Shown: one piece after another, positions 60,091 to 64,000 of the stretch
Layout: every line of letters begins with the position of its first letter
How positions within the stretch are numbered: the first letter of the stretch is position 1
Notes under the pieces: generated by a model
What the model was told of the DNA's origin: nothing
What the model saw: the letters and a program-made list of their open reading frames with translations, nothing else
Database searches by the model: none
Assembly (NCBI RefSeq): GCF_002954245.1
Contig: NZ_PPTG01000022.1
Location: 112,991-176,990 of the forward strand
Direction: 5' to 3'
Length of the DNA stretch: 64,000 bases
DNA from: Cryobacterium aureum
GTDB taxonomy: Bacteria; Actinomycetota; Actinomycetes; Actinomycetales; Microbacteriaceae
Translations under genes and position numbers: made by a program

Positions 60091-61326
60091 TTAGTCCGCG
60101 GTGGCTGGAGCCTGTTCCTCTCGGAAGAGCCGCAGTCCAATTCCTGCACCCAGCAAAGCCGCTGTCCCGAAGACTACGAGTGCCAGGGGGAAGCCCATCA
60201 CTAACAGGCCCTGAAAAATCAGGCTCCCCAGACCTAAACCGATGAACAAGACAAACGCCATCAGGCCTACCGACTGACCGACGGTACCGGGCAAATCCGT
60301 GACGATACCCCCCAGCAGCGGCTGTGTCATGTCGTACCCCAGAGACAGTACCGCGACGGTTATTACGACAACTGGTAAGGGTGCCTCGATGGCCAGGATG
60401 AAGGCGCACACGCCGGCGACGAGCACCCCCGCCGGGATGGTTCTTGCCCGCCCATAACGATCGGCGAGCTTCCCGATAATCGGGCCGAAGAGGAATCCAG
60501 GAATCCCGTATCCGAGCAGCGCCAAACCAACCCCGATCGGGCCGAGCTCGAAACGTTGGACCAGATACAGCCCAAACCAGGTATAGATACCAGAGTGCAG
60601 CACCGCGTTGAGGAGCACATAGCTGTAGGTCCGTCGGCCTCGTGAGATAGACAGCAGCTTCCCGTAGGCCGCGATTACAGCATTCCACGGCGGCGCATTC
60701 CGCGTCGTTTGCGAGACGGGCAGCAAGAAAACGGACAACACCCCGATCATTAAAATACCTGCTGACGATACGAGGAACAACCCCTCCCAACCGATGAACG
60801 GTTCCGCCACGGCGCCGGCGGTAGAGCCAACCGCGATGCCTCCAGCCATCCCACCGAACAACCATCCCAACGCCCTGCCGCGTTGAGCGAAAGGAAACAC
60901 ATCACCGATCAACGCCAAGGAAATTGGGACGACCCCGCTGGCCGCCGCCCCCGTCACAAGACGCATTAACATGAACATTCCGGCTGTGCCAGACAGCGCT
61001 GTGCCCGCGGTGAGAACGGCGAACGTCAGCAACGAACCGAGAATGATTGGACGTCGTCCGATCCGGTCGGAGAGCGGCCCCCACAGTAACGTCATCACCC
61101 CGTAGGGAACCAAATAAGCCGGAACGGCCAGACCTATCGTTCCGGAGTCGGTGTGAAACGCCTGCGCCAGCTGAGGCAGGATCGGGGCGACCATGAAAGC
61201 CTGCGCGAAAGTCAGAAATGCCGCCGCGGTGACCAGGGCGAGGAATCCGCGTGGCGCTTGATCTAAAGCAGTACTCCCGACAGTGTGCGTCGGTACCTTG
61301 GCCACGTTGAAATCATCAGAACTCAA
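60091..61326 (-). CDS. Major facilitator superfamily transporter
   Basis: 411-aa 12-span MFS protein, probably a drug:H+ antiporter type exporter. Motif A is visible twice: WGPLSDRIGRRPIILGSLL between spans 2 and 3, and GPIIGKLADRYGRARTIPAG between spans 8 and 9. The N-terminus has PRGFLALVTAAAFLTFAQAF; span 5 has LGWLFGGMAGGIAVGSTAG, close to motif C. Length usual. ATG 61326 chosen (MSSDDFNVAKVP). Substrate not deducible. No regulator is adjacent. Confidence 0.88.
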   Translation of the reverse strand: MSSDDFNVAKVPTHTVGSTALDQAPRGFLALVTAAAFLTFAQAFMVAPILPQLAQAFHTDSGTIGLAVPAYLVPYGVMTLLWGPLSDRIGRRPIILGSLLTFAVLTAGTALSGTAGMFMLMRLVTGAAASGVVPISLALIGDVFPFAQRGRALGWLFGGMAGGIAVGSTAGAVAEPFIGWEGLFLVSSAGILMIGVLSVFLLPVSQTTRNAPPWNAVIAAYGKLLSISRGRRTYSYVLLNAVLHSGIYTWFGLYLVQRFELGPIGVGLALLGYGIPGFLFGPIIGKLADRYGRARTIPAGVLVAGVCAFILAIEAPLPVVVITVAVLSLGYDMTQPLLGGIVTDLPGTVGQSVGLMAFVLFIGLGLGSLIFQGLLVMGFPLALVVFGTAALLGAGIGLRLFREEQAPATAD

Positions 61327-61796
61327 CGGCGCACACCATGTCGTAATAAACCACCGAACACGACGGCGTGAACGGCCGTCCCCATCGAGTTAGGGCTAGG
61401 CACCATTACGCGATTAGAGTCCAAGACGGTTTGTTGTTGGGCGGCTAATGGCGTATCACGGTCCGGTCTTGTGTTTTTTTGCGTGATCGTTGTTCTTTCT
61501 CTCCTTGAAATGGACTGTAGCCTGAGGCGGTTGCCATAAGCTCGCGTGGTACAAAACCCAGTAAAGTACGTGATGAAACGCATTGGAAATACGGATGGCC
61601 GTATTCATGCATGCATTAACGATCGCTTTAGCGATGCAGCGAGCTACTTGTGCAGTCGCGCGAAGACCGAATGTCTGGTGAGACCGGACGCAGAGTAGGC
61701 ACCAGCTCATACGATGAGATAACTGCTGCCGAGGCTATGCCTCCGCCGCCCCGGCCAGTACCGCGCTACCCACCGATTGTGCAAGTAGCGCGATTG
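61327..61796. other. Intergenic region
   Basis: About 470 bp upstream of the MFS gene and past the end of the AhpD-like gene. It contains small palindromes (ATGCATGCAT near 61605, ATCGC-TTTA-GCGAT near 61620) that may be part of a promoter. No gene supported. Confidence 0.35.
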
Positions 61797-62255
61797 TTAG
61801 GCTGTTTGTCGCGGAAGGCTCTGGTGAGTGCTGACCGCCAGGCGGTTCCACACGTTGATCGCGGCAATGGCCATCAACAGCTGCACAATTTCCTTCTCCT
61901 CGAATGATTTCCTCACTTGTCCCCACAACGAGTCCGACACACCGCCGTTTCCGATGAGCGTCACCGCCTCAGTGAGTGCGATGGCGGCACGTTCGCGCTC
62001 GGAGTATAAGTTCGGTGCCTCCTCCCAGCCAGCTAGCACATCAAGGCGCCGCTGATCGATGCCCGCCGCTCGAGCTTCCCGCCCGTGCATGTCTAGGCAG
62101 TACGCACATCCATTGATCTGCGAAGCACGAATTTTCACGAGCGCTAACAGCGCTTCACCCAGGCTTCCCGCGTGGATGTATTTTTCTAAGGCGATCATCG
62201 GTTTATAGGCCGCGGGATCGACGTCCGAGACGGAGAGTCGTTGCTCAAATGACAT
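61797..62255 (-). CDS. Carboxymuconolactone decarboxylase family protein (AhpD-like)
   Basis: 152-aa protein with the AhpD/CMD core: LLALVKIRASQINGCAYCLD MH split here as ..CAYC.. with Cys50 and Cys53 and His57, the redox-active CxxCxxxH site. ERERAAIALTEAVTLI and LLMAIAAINVWNRLAVST follow. Family members act as alkylhydroperoxidase partners or peroxidase-like thiol enzymes. ATG 62255. It lies 50 bp after the stop of the epoxide-hydrolase-like gene on the same strand, so the two are probably an operon against a reactive compound. Confidence 0.88.
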   Translation of the reverse strand: MSFEQRLSVSDVDPAAYKPMIALEKYIHAGSLGEALLALVKIRASQINGCAYCLDMHGREARAAGIDQRRLDVLAGWEEAPNLYSERERAAIALTEAVTLIGNGGVSDSLWGQVRKSFEEKEIVQLLMAIAAINVWNRLAVSTHQSLPRQTA

Positions 62256-62305
62256 TGTCGTTATCTTTCTGTCTGTGTTCGTGGTGCGTGTACTTCGAAG
62301 GGTTC

Positions 62306-63208
62306 CTATTGCTTATGTCGCCCGATGAAGTCATCGATCAGATGCACGACGGTATCGAGCTGTTCATCCAAGGCGAAGTGCCCAGCGTCGAGCAGGTGCA
62401 GTTCAGCGGATGGAAGATCATCGAGGTACGCGCGCGCCCCTGCTTCAGGAAAGAACTGATCGTTACGCCCCCAAGGCAAAAGCATGGGGGGCTGATGCTC
62501 GCGCATCCACGCTTGCCACGCGGGATACAGCGTGACGTTGGACTGATAGTCATAGAGCAAATCGAGCATGATCTGGTCTCGCCCAGCTTTATCGAGCCAG
62601 TGTTGATCCAAAGTCCATACGTCCGGATCAACGGACTCTGGGTTAGCCGTTCCCTCAAGATGTTGGGAGCGCGTTGCCTCAGCTGTAAGCACTCCGCGGA
62701 TGACAGGCTCCATCTCCTCGTGATTTATCCAGTACTGAACCAGTGGCTGCATATTCGGTCCCAGTCCGGACTCGTACGCGTTGCCATTTTGTGCGATGAC
62801 CCCCTGTATCCAATTCGGATGTCGCGCCGCGATGCGATACCCGATAGGGGCCCCAAAGTCGAAAACGTACATAAAGAACTCGTCGATGCCAAGGGTGACC
62901 AGAAACGCTTCGATGATCTCGGCGATGTGATCGAAAGAGTAAACGAAGTCTCCGCCGCTGCTGCTCGAGGTGGGAGCGCTACTGTAACCAAACCCTGGGT
63001 AATCCGGTGCGATGAGATGCACCCGATCGCTGAGCCGATCCATGAGGCGCACATACTGGTGCGACGCAGCAGGAAAACCGTGCAGTAGCACGAGCGTCGG
63101 CCCATCCGCCGGACCCGCTTCCCTGAAGAAGATCTCTACTCCATCGACGGAAATGGTGCGGTGCCGCACCCCCGTGAGTTGATCAGTTTCCGTTGTGAAT
63201 TCGGTCAT
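62306..63208 (-). CDS. Alpha/beta hydrolase, epoxide-hydrolase/dehalogenase-like
   Basis: 300-aa soluble hydrolase. Oxyanion HG: TLVLLHGFPAASHQYVRLMD; the APDYPGFGYSS loop; nucleophile elbow YVFDFGAPIGYRIAARHP with Asp (about 116) instead of Ser, the mark of epoxide hydrolases and haloalkane dehalogenases; and late LLDAGHFALDE with the catalytic His. Cap domain between. ATG 63208. First gene of a likely two-gene operon with the AhpD-like protein. Which epoxide or halide it acts on is unknown. Confidence 0.87.
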   Translation of the reverse strand: MTEFTTETDQLTGVRHRTISVDGVEIFFREAGPADGPTLVLLHGFPAASHQYVRLMDRLSDRVHLIAPDYPGFGYSSAPTSSSSGGDFVYSFDHIAEIIEAFLVTLGIDEFFMYVFDFGAPIGYRIAARHPNWIQGVIAQNGNAYESGLGPNMQPLVQYWINHEEMEPVIRGVLTAEATRSQHLEGTANPESVDPDVWTLDQHWLDKAGRDQIMLDLLYDYQSNVTLYPAWQAWMREHQPPMLLPWGRNDQFFPEAGARAYLDDLPSAELHLLDAGHFALDEQLDTVVHLIDDFIGRHKQ

Positions 63209-63469
63209 ACTGTCCTCATTTCGCCCGTCTATGCCTACAATTCAGACTTTCACTCGCGGTAGCTTGTGTCAACACGTCCACGACGTGATGTCATCCTTGT
63301 TCTCCATCACGAGACGGAAGATGACTACGTTTACGCCCCAACTCATTTTTATCCGGGCTGCGGCATCCACCGTCGATCGTCGCCCTCCGATCATGGCTGC
63401 CATCACTGTTGCCAGCAGGCACAGATCGTTCGCACGTTCGCGTTGGTTTCCATCGGCGGCCGCGCATGG

Positions 63470-63679
63470 CTAGATTTTCGTCAGGGCTTCGCCCTTGTGC
63501 ATCGCCACGTGGTCGGTCGTGTCGCTTGTGATCTCATACTGCGGATCATCACGACTGCAGCGGCGAGTGTGGCCTTTGTATTCCACGTCTTTCGTATGAA
63601 TCTTCGTGATGGTGCCGTGCACCTGGCCGGCCTCGGAGTTCCAGCGCACGTGATCGCCGATTGAGAATTTATTTATCAT
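63470..63679 (-). CDS. DUF2945 protein (TUDOR-like)
   Basis: 69-aa protein fully covered by the DUF2945 'hypervirulence-associated TUDOR' pattern: FSIGDHVRWNSEAGQVHGTI, TKIHTKDVEYKGHTRRCSRD, then DPQYEITSDTTDHVAMHKGE ALTKI-type end as seen in relatives. ATG 63679 is preceded by GGGAGGT. Function unknown, small SH3-like fold. Between the hydrolase and DUF488 genes. Confidence 0.88.
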   Translation of the reverse strand: MINKFSIGDHVRWNSEAGQVHGTITKIHTKDVEYKGHTRRCSRDDPQYEITSDTTDHVAMHKGEALTKI

Positions 63680-63770
63680 GGGTGTACCTCCCGCTGTCAC
63701 AACGTTGCCGAATCTCTTCACCATATTCGCTGTACTACGTCGCCCCGATCTGGATTTGTAACCTCGATGA

Positions 63771-64000
63771 TCACTCTTCTGGTGGGTACCAGACGCGATG
63801 ACCATCGACTTTGGCAAAGCTGGTCAGGGTGTGCGGTTTGGTCGAGGTTAGACTCATAATGTCGGCAACCTGGACGTCCTGAGCCAACAATGCGTCTCCG
63901 ATCAATGATCGGTGACAACGCCACGGCACGGCCTCGGCACACATGACCGCCACCGTCTGCTTCCTCGCCAGGGCAATCAACGCGTCGACACCGGCACCAA
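63771..64000 (-). CDS. DUF488-type protein (5' part outside window)
   Basis: Frame open to the right edge; what is visible is the C-terminal part: RKQTVAVMCAEAVPWRCHRS, LIGDALLAQDVQVADIMSLT, HTLTSFAKVDGHRVWYPPEE. This is the DUF488 end pattern with the CAE and WRCHR motifs. Function unknown; some members look like methyltransferase-linked or repair proteins. Minus strand, same as DUF2945 gene. Confidence 0.85.
   Translation of the reverse strand, partial: GAGVDALIALARKQTVAVMCAEAVPWRCHRSLIGDALLAQDVQVADIMSLTSTKPHTLTSFAKVDGHRVWYPPEE

Noticed and set aside
1..64000. CRISPR arrays, rRNA genes, complete prophage
   Set aside because: No regularly spaced direct repeats, rRNA-like segments or phage structural genes were seen anywhere in the window.

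Overview
The window is high-GC bacterial DNA with GTG/TTG alternative starts. Its content (LytR-CpsA-Psr protein, DUF4232 and other lipoproteins, paired long/short CNNM-CBS proteins, tandem universal stress proteins, DUF4913, DUF2945, PRC-barrel protein) fits a chromosomal segment of an actinobacterium, probably Micrococcales, perhaps Microbacteriaceae. The family assignment is inference from gene content only.

Layout. (1) 1-9911: one co-oriented catabolic operon. It encodes a ribose-type ABC importer (ATPase, two permeases, binding lipoprotein), the three 5-oxoprolinase subunits PxpA/B/C, a free biotin carrier protein, a biotin carboxylase and a frameshifted tartrate/isopropylmalate-type dehydrogenase. 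Many genes overlap by 4 bp. The carboxylase parts are those of urea carboxylase split into separate proteins, so the operon probably imports and carboxylates or opens a lactam- or amide-like compound. (2) 9.9-17 kb: accessory DNA with a DUF2971 gene, a tRNA-like 3' half, the C-terminal scrap of a tyrosine integrase, a serine resolvase, a secreted-type nuclease, a CNNM-CBS protein and a complete IS30-type element. (3) 17-28.5 kb: stress and envelope genes: two universal stress proteins, a Ca2+-type P-ATPase, two more CNNM-CBS proteins, lipoproteins and an LCP ligase. (4) 28.5-44 kb: many small, mostly single-gene units: lipoprotein, GNATs, CPBP proteins, three TetR regulators with divergent targets and two matching membrane-protein/ECF-sigma pairs. 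A 24-nt dispersed repeat with inverted ends occurs in the gaps here. (5) 44-54 kb: a mobile, defence-like zone: a RloC/PrrC-type AAA ATPase split by an IS21-type element, an Xre/MbcA-like protein, a YhcG-type PD-(D/E)XK nuclease, an IS3-type element and a DUF4913 gene. (6) 54-64 kb: a WxL-like two-gene surface module, a graveyard of SDR and transposase fragments, then small stress/metabolism genes (PRC-barrel, MFS exporter, AhpD-like, epoxide-hydrolase-like, DUF2945, partial DUF488).

The observations I rate most worth checking are the 24-nt dispersed element (about 9 good and 6 weaker copies, only seen between 25 and 44 kb), the exactly reconstructable IS21 disruption of the AAA ATPase, the split urea-carboxylase-like operon with its own importer, and the duplicated membrane-protein/sigma pair.
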